Positions 12,187 through 22,816 of a DNA stretch of 64,000 bases are shown piece by piece. Position numbers and translations under genes: made by a program. Numbering within the stretch: position 1 is the first letter of the stretch; every line of letters begins with the position of its first letter. The stretch spans positions 15,232,111 to 15,296,110 of the forward strand of contig OZ007510.1 in the NCBI GenBank assembly GCA_963931865.1. The letters run 5' to 3'. This DNA comes from Axinella damicornis (lineage: Eukaryota > Porifera > Demospongiae > Axinellida > Axinellidae). The notes below the pieces were generated by a model. The model was not told where the DNA came from. It did not search any database and saw only the letters and a program-made list of their open reading frames with translations.

Positions 12187-14110
12187 CGAGGGGCAACCGC
12201 ACTCCTGGTAGGCGGCGATGCAACCGGTTGCAACTTGCTGGTACTGAACTTGCTGGTACTGAACTCGCTGGTACTGGTCATAATCTTTGTGGCGATGAAA
12301 GCTGAATAGAGCGCTGGCGGCACAAAAGCAGTCACAACTCCAGATGACAATCAGTTGCGATTCGCCGTAGCGCAAGCTGCAATTCGTTCCAATTAACGCA
12401 CACGCCACGTGGCAACTACGCTCAGTCGATCGCGAGCAATGGCGACCAAAAGGAAGACAAGACATTATTACAGCACTCACAACTTAGCCAGCACGGTGAG
12501 TTTTGGCATGCAAGCGTCAGTGAACGACAGCGATCACGGCCGTGTGGTCAGAATCTTCGTGTGCCGTTCCTAAGAACGGTACTGCCACCGGAAGTCGATG
12601 GAGCGCTCGAGCAATGGCGGCCAACGGCGAGACAAAAGCGCTCATATCTCCACCACCAAGGTGAGTTTCAGCACCAACTTTTATCATTCAGGTCAGTGCA
12701 TGATAGCGATCACGGCGGTGTAGTCAGAATCTCTATAGGCCAAGCCTAAGTACTCAAACATTATATTATGTTATATTATTTATTTATCGAGGGGCAACCG
12801 CACTCCTGGTAGCCGCGGTTAAACGGTAGCACAAGCTAAGTGTGACAGTTCGTTCCAATTATCACACATCACATGAGTACCATGATAGCTATATACAGGG
12901 AAGATATTTAGAGTGCTCTCAAGTACCAGTCCAGTCCAGTGATTAGTGACATCCTTCATAAAGTAGCCGCGCTGCAACCTGCCGTATCGCGTAGCGATAG
13001 CGCAAGCTAGCTAAGGATTGCACTACATTCCAATTAACGCACATGCCACGTGGCAACCACGCTCAGTCGATCGCGAACAATGGCGACCAAAAGGAAGACA
13101 AGACATTATTACAGCACTCACAACTTAGCCAGCACGGTGAGTTTTGGCATGCAAGCGTCAGTGAACGACAGCGATCACGGCCGTGTGGTCAGAATCTTCG
13201 TGTGCCTTTTCTAAGAACGGTACTGCCACCGGAAGTCGAAGAGAGCGCTCGAGCAATGGCGGCCACGGCGAGACGAAAGCGCTCATATCTCCACCACCAA
13301 GGTGAGTTTCAACACCAACTTTTTACATTCAGGTCAGGGCATGATAGCGATCACGGCGGTGTAGTCAGAATTTCTGTAGGCCAAGCCTAAGTACTCAAAC
13401 ATTATATTATATTAATTAATTATATCGAGGGGCAACCGCACTCCTGGTAGCAGCCGATGCAACCGGTTGCAACTCGCTGGTAGCGCAAGCTAGGTATTGC
13501 AACTCACAACTGTCAGCACGGTGAGTTATGGCGTCATTGAACGACAGCGATCACGGCCGTGTGGTCTGAATCTTCGTGTGCCTTTCCTAAAAACGCTCAT
13601 ATCTTCACCACCAAGGTGAGTTTCAACGCCAACTTTTTACATTCAGGTCAGTGCATGATAGTGATCACGGCGGTGTAGTCAGAATTTCTGTAGGCCAAGC
13701 CAAAGTACTCAAACATTATTTAATATGTTTATTTCTGCTTTGTTGACGAGGGGCAACCGCACTCCTGGTAGCAGCCGATGCAACCGGTTGCAACTCGCTG
13801 GTAGCGCAAGCTAGGTATTGCAACTCACAACTGCCAGCACGGTGAGTTATGGCGTCAGTGAACGACAGCGATCTAGGCCGTGTGGTCTGAATCTTCTGTG
13901 CCTTTCCTAAAAACGCCCCAGGCTCATATCTCCACCACCAAGGTGAGTTTCAACACCAACTTTTTACATTCAGGTCAGTGCATGATAGTGATCACGGCGG
14001 TGTAGTCAGAATTTCTGTAGGCCAAGCCTAAGTACTCAAACATTATTTAATATGTTTATTTCTGCTTTGTTGACGAGGGGAAACCGCACTCCTGGTAGCC
14101 GCGATGCATC
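12187..14110 (+). repeat. Array 1 of the 'GGGGCAACCGCACTCCTGGTAG' repeat (five unit starts)
   Basis: Unit starts lie near 12187, 12787, 13425, 13746 and 14074, so units are about 320-640 bp. The fuller units contain in order: the start motif; a GCAACCGGTTGCAACT-like segment; CACATGCCACGTGGCAAC with an E-box-like CACGTG; a first ATG followed by a short frame ending at a GTGAGT donor-like site (12440-12496 and 13080-13136); then a second ATG-frame-GTGAGT module (12613-12661 and 13257-13301). Later units are truncated and lack the ATGs. The long frames here (for example 13043-13390) read through the donor sites and I do not call them genes. Confidence 0.9.
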
Positions 14111-14129
14111 CGGTTACAACTTGGTGGTC

Positions 14130-15207
14130 AATAGATCCATGTTATAGCACCCAATTCACTGCTTAAAATCTTAGTATAATGACCTTCTGCATGTTCACTG
14201 CTAGTTGCTCACAGCAGCAATTTGAGTACTTGGTATACACATGCAAGTTATATGATGCCCTAAGCCAATTAGGCGAAAGTGCTTTCCACAGCCTAGCATT
14301 ATTAACGTTGTTGCACATTTGTCTTCTGTTGAAAATGTAGGAGCATTGTACACAACCATAGCTACGTATTGCTCATCAGGAATTGTCTGTCAGCATATAA
14401 CCATCTGCTTGTAACATGGCAACCAAAGGCACCTGCATGCTGAGTGCTTTTGACAGGTGTGTTCTAATTATTGCCATGTTCTAACTGCCTTTAATTGGAA
14501 GTTAGAACGAACCTGGGAGCTAATTAGAACAGGGACAGTACAAAACCTGGGCTCTGGACTGGACTGTGGACTGGACTGGACTGGATTGACCATACACAGA
14601 CCAAAACAGCTGTATACACAGACAGTAAACGTACCAAAGCTATGAAGAGTTGTCTCCAGTTCTGTCTCAAGTTGCTTCCTAGCCTGTTGCGCCATCATTC
14701 CTCGATTTCCCGAGAGGTCAAAAGTTACGTGTATATTTAATGAGCTTCAACAAAAATTACTTTGGCTGAATTCTTGTGGGTTCTGTAGCTACTGGATTTG
14801 AGTATCCACGACTTGCATTGACTTTCTTATAGAGGTCACACACATTTGTTGGCAAAGAACCATCGTCAAAATCCAATTGAACTCCAGTTAGGATGCTCTG
14901 CCTGCTTGAAGGATTAGAAGAGCGGTTATTAACAGCACAAACCAAACTTCAGCCTTTCTTGAAGTGTAGAACCCGAAGGAATATGCACGTGACCTTTGAC
15001 CTGTCGGAAATCGAGGAATGATGCCACAACAGGCTAGGAAGCAACTTGAACCAGAGCTGGAGACAACCCTTCATAGCTTTGGTGATGTTTGCCGTCTGTG
15101 TACAGCTGTTTTGGTCAATCCAGTCCAGTCCATTATCCAGTCCAGAGTCCAGTCCACAGTCCAGTCCAGAGTCCAGAGTCCAGGTTTTGTATTGTCCCTT
15201 TAGAACA
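14130..15207 (+). repeat. Segmental duplication, left copy
   Basis: The sequence from CAATAGATCCATGTTATAGC near 14130 through a foldback element recurs at about 23167-25112. The right copy is interrupted at about 23420-24340. It includes a shared stretch, TGTAACATGGCAACCA with a block of about 110 bp, just before the foldback element in both copies. Confidence 0.85.
14532..15198 (-). mobile_element. Long-TIR foldback element, copy 1, with internal cargo
   Basis: Ends are GGGACAGTACAAAACCTGG and its reverse complement, followed by CTGGACTCTGGACTGGA-type short tandem repeats. Inverted arms are about 190 bp (14532-14720 and 15005-15198). The flanks ATTAGAACA (14523-14531) and TTTAGAACA (15199-15207) match at 8 of 9 bases, a likely 9-bp target-site duplication. 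The centre (about 14757-14945, minus strand) keeps an exon-like open frame with FDDGSLPTNVCDLYKK that I cannot assign to a family. A 9-bp duplication and long TIRs suggest a Mutator-like (MULE) element carrying captured sequence. Confidence 0.75.
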
Positions 15208-15428
15208 CGTCTGCATTCCCTCGCGCGCTCGCGCTGATCTGACGCTCCAGCTCATCTCGATCTCCAATGGCGCGACATGGTATCCGGTCCCACATACGCG
15301 TACACGTACTGGACGAAATTTTCGCGTGGTTTAATTTTCGTCGGTGTGCTCGAGCGACGAAAATAAAACAACGCGAAAAATTAAAAGGCGAAATATATTT
15401 AACGCGGAAATTTCCAGATCTACGGTAT
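15208..15428 (-). mobile_element. Truncated copy of the CCGTAGATCCGGAAATTTTC MITE
   Basis: Read on the minus strand from 15428, it begins with a CCGTAGATCTGG terminus and repeated AATTTTCGTCG motifs. It aligns with the left part of the complete element at 25694-26240 and stops where it meets the foldback element at 15198. The second terminus is missing. Confidence 0.7.
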
Positions 15429-15747
15429 CTCGGTACGCTGAGTACGATGCTACATAACACAGTTGGAAAGCCTGTCTCTTCTCCGCGATCTCCTGGCCCC
15501 TGTCCGAATCTATAGGCGTGACGGAAATACAAACAAACATAGCTACATACAACACTTGCTGACATCCCTGGCCGCTAAATTAAATGGCGAATCTATAATT
15601 ATACGATTATCATAAACTCCTGCGTACACAACACAAATCTGCAGGTCAAAACGAGATACAAAATACAACAATCTGCATGGCTACTGCCTACTGTAAAACT
15701 ATGCAGTCACTAATAATATGGAGAGCGCGCGCGTTACTGCGGCTTAG

Positions 15748-16476
15748 CTAGAGCGCTAGCGCCTGTAGCGGATCCACTTCAATAGAACCCTTAATGTCGT
15801 AGGCGCAATCCAACGTTCCCCTAAGGGTGGACTGGGGGACACCGAACCACGGCGAAACGGTATGGAACCAGTAGTAGTGGTCCTTCACCCTTTTTGGAAA
15901 ATTCGCACCGGTCCATCCCTGGATAGTAAAGGGGATTTCGAAATCTTCCGTCATCTTCGTCCAGCTGACATTCAGCTTAGCGACCTTTTTCGAATGCGGT
16001 GGCATTGGTACGTCGATAGAGTCGGTCACAGTGATGGAGTGGCTGGTGGAGCTTGAAGAGCCTGTAGAATTCGTGAAGGTGAAACTATTCGAAAATTCAG
16101 CCTGGATTCCGAGTAACTTCGAGCCGACTGTGATCTTGTTGCCGAAAGAGAAGGAGGTGGTGTCGGTTACAGTCACCGTGGCCGACTTGGTCTGAGAGGT
16201 TGAAAGCTGCACGTGGTACGTCACAGTGTCATCCGTGTTGTTCATCAGCTGTTCCTCGGCGCCTACTCTTGTGATGGTAGTCGTTCCGCGATTACGGTAG
16301 GTGCAGTCTCCTTGAATGTTGTAGCAGTAGTGGCCGTACGTTACACAAATCCCTTCGTTGACGTGCACATCGTCAGGAGATTTGCCGAACACTTCTTTGT
16401 ACTTATCGGAGAACGACGCCTTTGGGTAACCGGCCTGGGAAAGGTCGTCCCACGTAGTCAAGACTTGATTCGGCAT
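15748..16476 (-). CDS. Aerolysin-like (ETX/MTX2-type) beta-pore-forming protein, 242 aa
   Basis: Probable pore-forming protein of the aerolysin superfamily. These oligomerise on membranes and insert a beta-barrel; animal members are often used in defence or prey handling. The frame is unbroken, with ATG at 16476-16474. The central third (about residues 90-150) has the family pattern of long, alternating Ser/Thr-rich strands: SATVTVTDTTSFSFGNKI, then the amphipathic FSNSFTFTNSTGSSSSTSHS, then the return strand ITVTDSIDVPMPPHSKKVAK. The C-terminal part includes FEIPFTIQGWTGANF. No signal peptide is visible and no lectin domain is attached. Open reading continues upstream of the ATG to a TTTCAG, so an extra 5' exon is possible, but a TATA-like GGATAAAAG at 16542-16534 favours a single exon. 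The nearest lectin genes are beta-trefoils on the other strand. Substrate and target are unknown. Confidence 0.8.
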   Translation of the reverse strand: MPNQVLTTWDDLSQAGYPKASFSDKYKEVFGKSPDDVHVNEGICVTYGHYCYNIQGDCTYRNRGTTTITRVGAEEQLMNNTDDTVTYHVQLSTSQTKSATVTVTDTTSFSFGNKITVGSKLLGIQAEFSNSFTFTNSTGSSSSTSHSITVTDSIDVPMPPHSKKVAKLNVSWTKMTEDFEIPFTIQGWTGANFPKRVKDHYYWFHTVSPWFGVPQSTLRGTLDCAYDIKGSIEVDPLQALAL

Positions 16477-16503
16477 TTTCGCAGTCACGTACGACAGTGA
16501 TTT

Positions 16504-16684
16504 GTCAACTGAAACAGTAGGACTGCGCTATTGCTTTTATCCGCAACTCGAGAGGTGTGGCTGAAGAACCCGAGGGGGAGCGCCTAGAGGTAAATTTGCG
16601 CGGGTGCAATTTTGTTAACTGAAACAGTAGGACTGCGCTATTGCTTTTATCCGCAACTCGAGAGGTGTGGCTGAAGAACCCGAG
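16504..16684 (-). promoter_or_regulatory. Duplicated 71-bp core-promoter segment upstream of the aerolysin-like gene
   Basis: Bases 16504-16574 recur almost unchanged at 16614-16684, a period of 110. Each copy, read on the minus strand, has a TATA-like GGATAAAAG followed about 25 bp later by a pyrimidine-rich CCTACTGTTTCAGTT that could be the transcription start. The proximal copy lies 30-60 bp upstream of the ATG. The promoter role is inferred from spacing only. Confidence 0.5.
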
Positions 16685-16904
16685 GTACTCGTGCGCGCGC
16701 CGTGCGAAATGTATAGGGAAATGTATACTTAAGTTCGCTAACCAAAAATCTCTGGAATGAACAGCGTGAGCAACTTGATTCTGGCGGTGGAGGTACGCTG
16801 TCACAAGGTGCGGGGCATGACGGAAGCTTTTACCGATACGTTTTATAGCCATGCAAAAACGAGAAGTTCGGTTCACCAAAAAGCTGTATTTACCGCTTTT
16901 CTCG

Positions 16905-17370
16905 AGCGAGACAGCAGATAAATTTGCCAGGGATTATGCTATCCAAAACTGGGCTGGGTTGAACATGTAGTATCAACAATCAACTTCAAAGGACCTTGTT
17001 GCAAATGTCTGCTTGCAAGTGTCTTTGCATACAAATGTACGTCCCTCCCCATTGTGTTCTAGCTGGTTAGCTAGTCTTGTGTATCCATGTTGACCAGGGC
17101 CACAGCTTGTCACCAACCAAAAACTGCACGTGACTATAATATACTTCTAATAATTCTAATGCTCAACCACCGGTGACCCTAGCTGTGACCAGTCGACCGT
17201 GGCTGCACGACATTTTGTAGAATATGGAGAAATGGGGTAAGGTAATTAAGGGAGGGATTTCTGGACAGTAGGGGATTCCGGAGGCAGCCCCAGTTTTCGC
17301 TCTCTAGCAGCATTTTTTGGCAACACCTGTACAGTGTTGTACAAATAATTAATTATTAATTGCTGCACAT
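16905..17370. other. Intergenic stretch, nothing recognised
   Basis: No conserved frame, RNA gene or repeat boundary was recognised between the aerolysin upstream region and the MITE at 17372. Confidence 0.4.
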
Positions 17371-17371
17371 A

Positions 17372-17581
17372 CAGTCAAACCTCCGAACAAAGGACACTTT
17401 GGGGACAATATAAATTCAAGTCTTTTGTCCTTTGTAGAGAGGTTGTCCTCTTCTCGGAGGTTCAAAATGTATTAGAACCATAGGCAAACCAATTATTTGG
17501 GACCTTGAAAAGCGTCCTTTGTAGAGAGGTTTATTATATTGTGTCCCTATCTCGGAGGGTCCACTATCGGAGGTTCGACTG
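17372..17581. mobile_element. 210-bp pogo/Tigger-like MITE, TA target site
   Basis: Terminal inverted repeats CAGTC(A/G)AACCTCCGA are flanked by TA on both sides (17370-17371 and 17582-17583). Internal TTTGTAGAGAGGTT motifs occur in both halves. The CAGTC-start ends and TA target resemble pogo/Tigger non-autonomous elements. No coding capacity. Confidence 0.8.
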
Positions 17582-17740
17582 TACTTTCCTCTCTATAGCT
17601 ATAATTGCTGGCAGAGGTAGTGAAGTACTTCCAGACCCTTAAGTATGGGTTTCTGCATAATTATGCTATGCCTATATGGGTGTACCTACCTTGGATAGGA
17701 GAGACGCTGTAGGAACAAAGTGTAAGAGGCAACTGAAGTG

Positions 17741-18411
17741 GGGTTAGTGCAAAACCTGGACTCTGGACTCTGGACTGGACCGTGGACTGGACTCTGGACT
17801 GCATTTTGGACTGGATTTTGGACTCAATCCTTCATGGCCCAGAAGGCATACAGAAGACTAAGCTGGTCCACAACAAATACAACACACACACATGATCAGT
17901 TGGTTCAAGCTCAACAGCTATAGCAAGCTCTGTTCCACTTCCATCGAGTGACCAGGGTTCTGATATTGTCTGATATCCGTAGAAATAATCCCGTAGGATC
18001 CGGATAGAGCCCATCGTCAGCAGAGAACTTGACACACGACGTCATCATCACAGACACGAAATCAGTCTTGTAGCTCACCCAGACAGCAAACTGCATAACA
18101 ATCGACGGCACACGCTCTGTTCTGCCAGGAACGACCACTGAGATTCCTGATATTTGTCCCACCAGAAATAATCCTGTAGGATGGAGCCCCAGCCTCCACT
18201 AGCAGCTCTCAGGGTAGCTACTCCACGTCGTCCCTACTTAAGTTCCCATAGGCATCCACTGAGACAGAGATATAGCGACCTCTGACGTGCCTTCTGGGTC
18301 ATGCGTACGAAGTCAAGTCCAATATCCAGTCCAAAATCCAGTCCAAAATGCAGTCCAGAGTCCAGTCCACGGTCCAGTCCAGAGTCCAGAGTCCAGGTTT
18401 TGCACCAACCC
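17741..18411 (-). mobile_element. Long-TIR foldback element, copy 3, with different cargo
   Basis: Ends GGGTT(A/G)GTGCAAAACCTGG lead into CTGGACTCTGGACTGGAC repeats as in copies 1 and 2. The flanks ACTGAAGTG (17732-17740) and ACTGAAGCG (18412-18420) match at 8 of 9 bases. The interior differs from copies 1 and 2. On the minus strand it has an exon-like frame with SEPWSLDGSGTELAIAVELE (about 17890-17970) and another with FSADDGLYPDPTGLF (about 18000), neither assignable. The same TIRs with different cargo suggest capture of host sequence. Confidence 0.75.
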
Positions 18412-18629
18412 ACTGAAGCGCATATAGTAAGCCTCAGTGGCTGCACATGCATGCCTAATATTATTTCTCCTCTCTAAATTATGTGGCGCCGCAACAAATC
18501 TATGACCAAGTTAGCCTTAGCCTCGTTCCCAGGCCTTCCGCACCTCCAGCTTTTGATCGCTTCCAGTATGCAAAAATGGAGGTGCAAGCGACGGAAAACT
18601 GGGCACATGGGACTGGGTACCGTCGGAGG

Positions 18630-18840
18630 CTACGACCAAGTTATGTATCGTCTACGATCGTCGACGCTTCCGCTAACCTTGAATGACTTCGTAAACAAAG
18701 GCCCCAAGATAGCGCCAAGTGCCGACATAGAAAAGGATGATCTCTGTTGACGAGAATGACCGTGTTGTCTTGCGGTTTATCTGGGTAGAGGATGTGGCCA
18801 GGGAGCCACCCGAGTTTCAATTTATCATTTTACCAGCACA
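18630..18840 (+). pseudogene. Degenerate BEL/Pao reverse-transcriptase fragment
   Basis: In shifting frames the translation gives a VYD-like motif, LNDFVNKGPK, ADIEK and then ISVDENDRVVLRFIWVEDV. In the intact BEL element of this window the matching stretch is residues 805-880 (NECLYKGPKF, ADVEKAF, IAVDERDRDVLRFLWVDDV). At least one frameshift and an internal deletion are present. It is more diverged than the element at 47.6-53.7 kb, so it belongs to a different or older family. Confidence 0.7.
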
Positions 18841-19182
18841 AAAATATAATGTGAAGAGCAGGAAATGGTTAAAAAAATTGGTTTAAAATGTAAATGAATG
18901 ATAGTGTAATAAATGTTGGATGGATGGTTTCAAGGCAAGCGCTACAGTAGCTTTGACCAGTCCTCCAACATGGTTTGAACCTCTCAGTAACACTGCTAAA
19001 CTGGATGAAGCTTAAGGACAATGCTGTGTGCACACCAAAGCCCTGGTACACAGGCCGTACACGCAGACACATTCCCCACCAGAAAAACAAACGCCACTTC
19101 TGGGGATCGAACCTGTGGCACCTCCGCCTAGGAGCTGGGCTCTCAGTACAAGAGTGATTCTTATTTCCTTGCAATGTCCCGG

Positions 19183-19190
19183 TATATAAA
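19183..19190 (+). promoter_or_regulatory. TATA box of truncated beta-trefoil gene copy 1
   Basis: TATATAAA, followed by GAGCACCATTACCTACAGGC; the same box and leader occur at 25183 in copy 2. It lies 101 bp upstream of the ATG at 19291. Confidence 0.65.
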
Positions 19191-19290
19191 GAGCACCATT
19201 ACCTACAGGCAGCCAAGAATCTTCTGCAGAAGATACTATCAAGTATCAACCCAATTACCGTGGATCAGTAGCAGCTCTATTCTCAGTGCC

Positions 19291-19490
19291 ATGGCCACAA
19301 CAGATGCTAAACCTGTGTACATTCAAGACAGGAACTCCGGACTGCTAATGGAGTATCAACCCGATGCCCCATACCAAGTGGTGATTAATCCCAAGCAGCA
19401 AGGAAACCCCTACCAGCAATTTTACATAACTGGTTCTGCATGGTGTCGTTGGATACGTCTACGTTGAGAGCGTGGTACAACCATGCATGT
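19291..19490 (+). pseudogene. Beta-trefoil lectin-like gene, copy 1, truncated
   Basis: The ATG at 19291 opens a frame with KPVYIQDRNSGLLMEYQPDA and YQVVINPKQQGNPYQQFYIT, nearly parallel to copy 2 at 25281. A 4-bp insertion near 19437 (GCAT before GGTGTCG) shifts the frame, and similarity to copy 2 ends near 19480, after the GTCTACGTTGAGAGCGTGG shared by both copies. The remaining two thirds of the trefoil are missing. Upstream TATA box and leader are kept. Confidence 0.75.
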
Positions 19491-21195
19491 GCACCTAGCC
19501 CTGCAGAAGACAGTCAGGTAACACAAACTTTGTGTTACCAATGATGGTCATTGCAGGTGTACTGGTGAGAAGCGTAAACAAGGCTTCAAGGTTTAAGTAG
19601 CTACAAACTTGTTTCAACTGATTGCACATACAATGTACTCATGGATGTAGACTACACAGTTAGCACTTCCATTCATGGCTTCTGACAAGCTTGTCTTCGT
19701 CTGTGTTACTTCAGTGTTCTCAAGCAGTGTTGTTTTTCCTGTTATGCAATATGGAAATGTATGCACTTGTAATCAATATTTAGATGGACTTCTTACTGGA
19801 GAATACTTTTACAATATTTTGTTTACCCTACACAGATTTAGCCAGCATTAAACTGACACATGCACTTATGCAGAATGAAAAGAAAAAAAAAGCTGAAAAA
19901 AAAAAGCATGCATGTAGCAATGAGTAGTGAATATGCTTAACACTTCATGCAGTAGATTAATGCTATAATTATTCAGTGGTAATTGCTAGCGCTCACAACA
20001 GCATTCTGATCATGAGTACTTGCATATAATTATACGCAAGTTTACATATACACTAAGCCAATCGGTTAATTAAGTGTTTTCCTAGAATGAGAGCATTGTT
20101 GTTGTTTATCTTTTGGAATCTTCCAGCCCCTCCCAATATTCTCAGCATTCTTCGTGGAGTTTGAGGTTGTAGCTAGTAAAGGACGAAGGTTGCATATTAC
20201 TATCGCCTAGTCCAACCCCACATCCATTACACACACGTGCCTAATATAACGATGACGGCTTCTGCATGCAAGAATATATAAGGATAGGGAAGGTGTCTAC
20301 GGTAAGCTCACTTTTTTTTTCACTAGCACTGCTTCATGAAACTACCGGGGTAATATGAATGTACAAAGAGTTCTATGAAGTGACCTTGGTTGAAATGCAA
20401 ACAAATTAAGTGTTGATTATACTGTGGACTCCGAAATGCCACACATCTAATATAGCTACTTCCATCAGCTACCCAATCTATATGTCCAAGATATTTATTG
20501 TAAACCGTTAGAATTTTACTCTCCCATATGTATTGACCATGATTGACACACAAGGAAACTAATGTGAAATGCCTCAGTAGTACATGAGCAGAAAAGTCAG
20601 ACTCAGAATGAGCCCACCACTAGTATTGCCACCAGCCGAATGAGTCAGTGAGGTAACACAAAGCCATTGAAGGTGTACAGGTGTGAAGCATGATTGTGTG
20701 AAGCTTAACCTGAAAGCTGATTGTATATACAATGTACTCACAGATGTAGAGGCACAGTTAGCACTTCCATTCATGGCTTCTGACAAGCTTGTCTTCATCT
20801 GTGCTGCTTCAGTGTTCTTGAGCATGCAGTGTGCAGTGTTGTTTTCCTGTTATGCAACACGGAAATGTTTTCACAAAGTCATGTAGTCGCAATATTAATG
20901 CAGACTTCTTGCTGAAGAATACTTTTTAAACTACACAGTTTTAGCATCCATTAAACTGACACACTGTAGAATGGAGGTTAAAGCTGCATGAGCTAAAGCT
21001 GCATGAGTCAGCAATAAAGCTGTGAATATGCTTAACAGGCATGAGATCAGCTGCTATAGTAATCCACAGACCTGTACCTTCAATAGATAGTCACACCTAT
21101 ACTCACTACTAATACACTACTTAAAATCTTAACTATAAGTTCATTTCACTAGTACTGCTTCTTCTACCACAGTGCATGGGCAATCCTTTGATGTA

Positions 21196-21438
21196 CTGTG
21201 GAGGATAAATCAGTTATCCTCCGCAGTTATCCTCCGATGACATAATTGAACTGCACTGTGCTGAAATCAGAGAGCTGTAGCTGTCCTAGCAGCCGGTTGC
21301 AGCTACTAACTCGACTTGGATCGGAGGTTATGTCTGTGTTAGAAGTCCGATCTACTGTGCCGACTTGGAGGTTAAGCGATTTATCCTCCATGGAAAAGTT
21401 TAGCCTCCGCCTCGGCCAAACTTTCCCATGGAGGATAA
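21196..21438. repeat. Cluster of GGAGGATAA inverted motifs with a hairpin
   Basis: TTATCCTCCATGG at 21381-21393 pairs with CCATGGAGGATAA at 21426-21438, and further TTATCCTCC/GGAGGATAA copies lie at 21196-21238. Probably a MITE relic inside the 1.1-kb repeat. Confidence 0.6.
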
Positions 21439-22750
21439 CTCGCATAACCTCTGCGTCGACTGAAAGTTGTCCAATGCAAACAAAGTGTTAATTGTACGTG
21501 GACTCCAAAATGCTACAGATGCTTCCATTATCCAGCTGTACTATAGTGGACAGCTACACATTCTACATCTAACAAACTTAGAGCTTTACTCTCCAATGTA
21601 TTTACCATTATTGACACACAAGGAAACCAGTTGTACAGAAAACACACAGACTCAGAATGAATGTGTTTATCAAGTAAACACATGCACATGTTCCTGACTG
21701 TATGTCAGTGAGGTAACACACATTGAAGGTGTAAAGGTATGAAGCAGGTGTGAGGCTTAACAATTAAGGCTTCAAGTTGAGCTAAGGTACACAAACTACA
21801 AACTTGTTACAACTGATTGCACATACAATGTAGTCAGGGATGTAGAGACACAGTTAGCACTTCCATTCATGGCTTCAGACAAGCTCATCTTCATCTGTAT
21901 TGCTTCAGTGTTCTCAAGCAGTGCTGTTTTTCCTGGTAGGCAATAATGGAAATGCATATAATTATACACTCTTAATATAATGATGATGGTATAGTCTTCT
22001 GCATGCACTAATATAGTGTTCATTAGAGAAATAAGGACAGAGACATCATCAAGCTTGTTAGATCTTTTCTTTCACTAGTACTGCTTCATAATGTATGTGA
22101 AACTACCAGGGTAATATGAACGTAGAGATTGGCTGATATTTTGTCCAATGCAAACAGTGTGTTAATTGTACTGTGGACTCCCAGAACCTGATATTTGAAG
22201 TGAGGTTGGTTGATATTTGTCCAATTAAGTAAGGTATATATTTTCATTATCCAAATGCATAGCGGATAATATTCAACTATCCATCATCCAGTCATTACTA
22301 ATGCATGCTTGCAATATCTCATCCACAGCCAGCACCTGCATGCTGAAAGACAATTCCTGATGAGCAATACATATTACTAGTGTATATGGTTGTGTACATG
22401 TACCATATGTATATGGTTGTGTACAATGCTCCTACATGTACCATATGTATATGGTTGTGTACAATGCTCCTTTTCTGCTCATGTACTACTGAGGCATGTC
22501 ACATTGGTTTCCTTGTGTGTCAATCATGGTCAATACATGGGAGAGTATAAAGTTCAAAGTTCTCAGAATGAAGCCACCCTACCACAAGTATTACACAAAG
22601 CCATTGAATGTGTACACAGGCAGTGTGAAGCAGGTGTCAAGCTTAACAAGGCTTCTAAGGTACCCATAGCTATACAACTGATTGCATATACAATGTATTC
22701 ACAGATGCAGACTACACAGTTAGCACTTCCATTCATAGAAGCTTGTCTTC

Positions 22751-22816
22751 TAGCCTCGTTCCCAGGCCCACACGTGAAACGCGGAAGTTTCGCGTGTGGG
22801 CCTGGGAACGAGGCTA
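22751..22816. mobile_element. 66-bp foldback MITE (TAGCCTCGTTCCCAGGCC ends)
   Basis: An almost perfect hairpin starting TAGCCTCGTTCCCAGGCC and ending with its reverse complement. It is flanked by perfect 9-bp duplications CTTGTCTTC (22742-22750 and 22817-22825). Related copies of the 1.1-kb repeat at 19.7 and 20.8 kb have a single CTTGTCTTC and no insert, so the empty site is visible in the same window. Lone ends of this family occur at 1729, 18525 and 38275-38294. Confidence 0.92.

Noticed and set aside
13043..13390. 115-codon frame, and similar frames at 28481-28774 and 29008-29340
   Set aside because: They read across the repeated GTGAGT donor-like sites and degenerate between units; better described as repeat with short ATG modules.
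16505..16879. 124-codon minus-strand frame upstream of the aerolysin-like gene as an N-terminal exon
   Set aside because: It spans the duplicated promoter segment, shows no domain, and part of it is repeated sequence.
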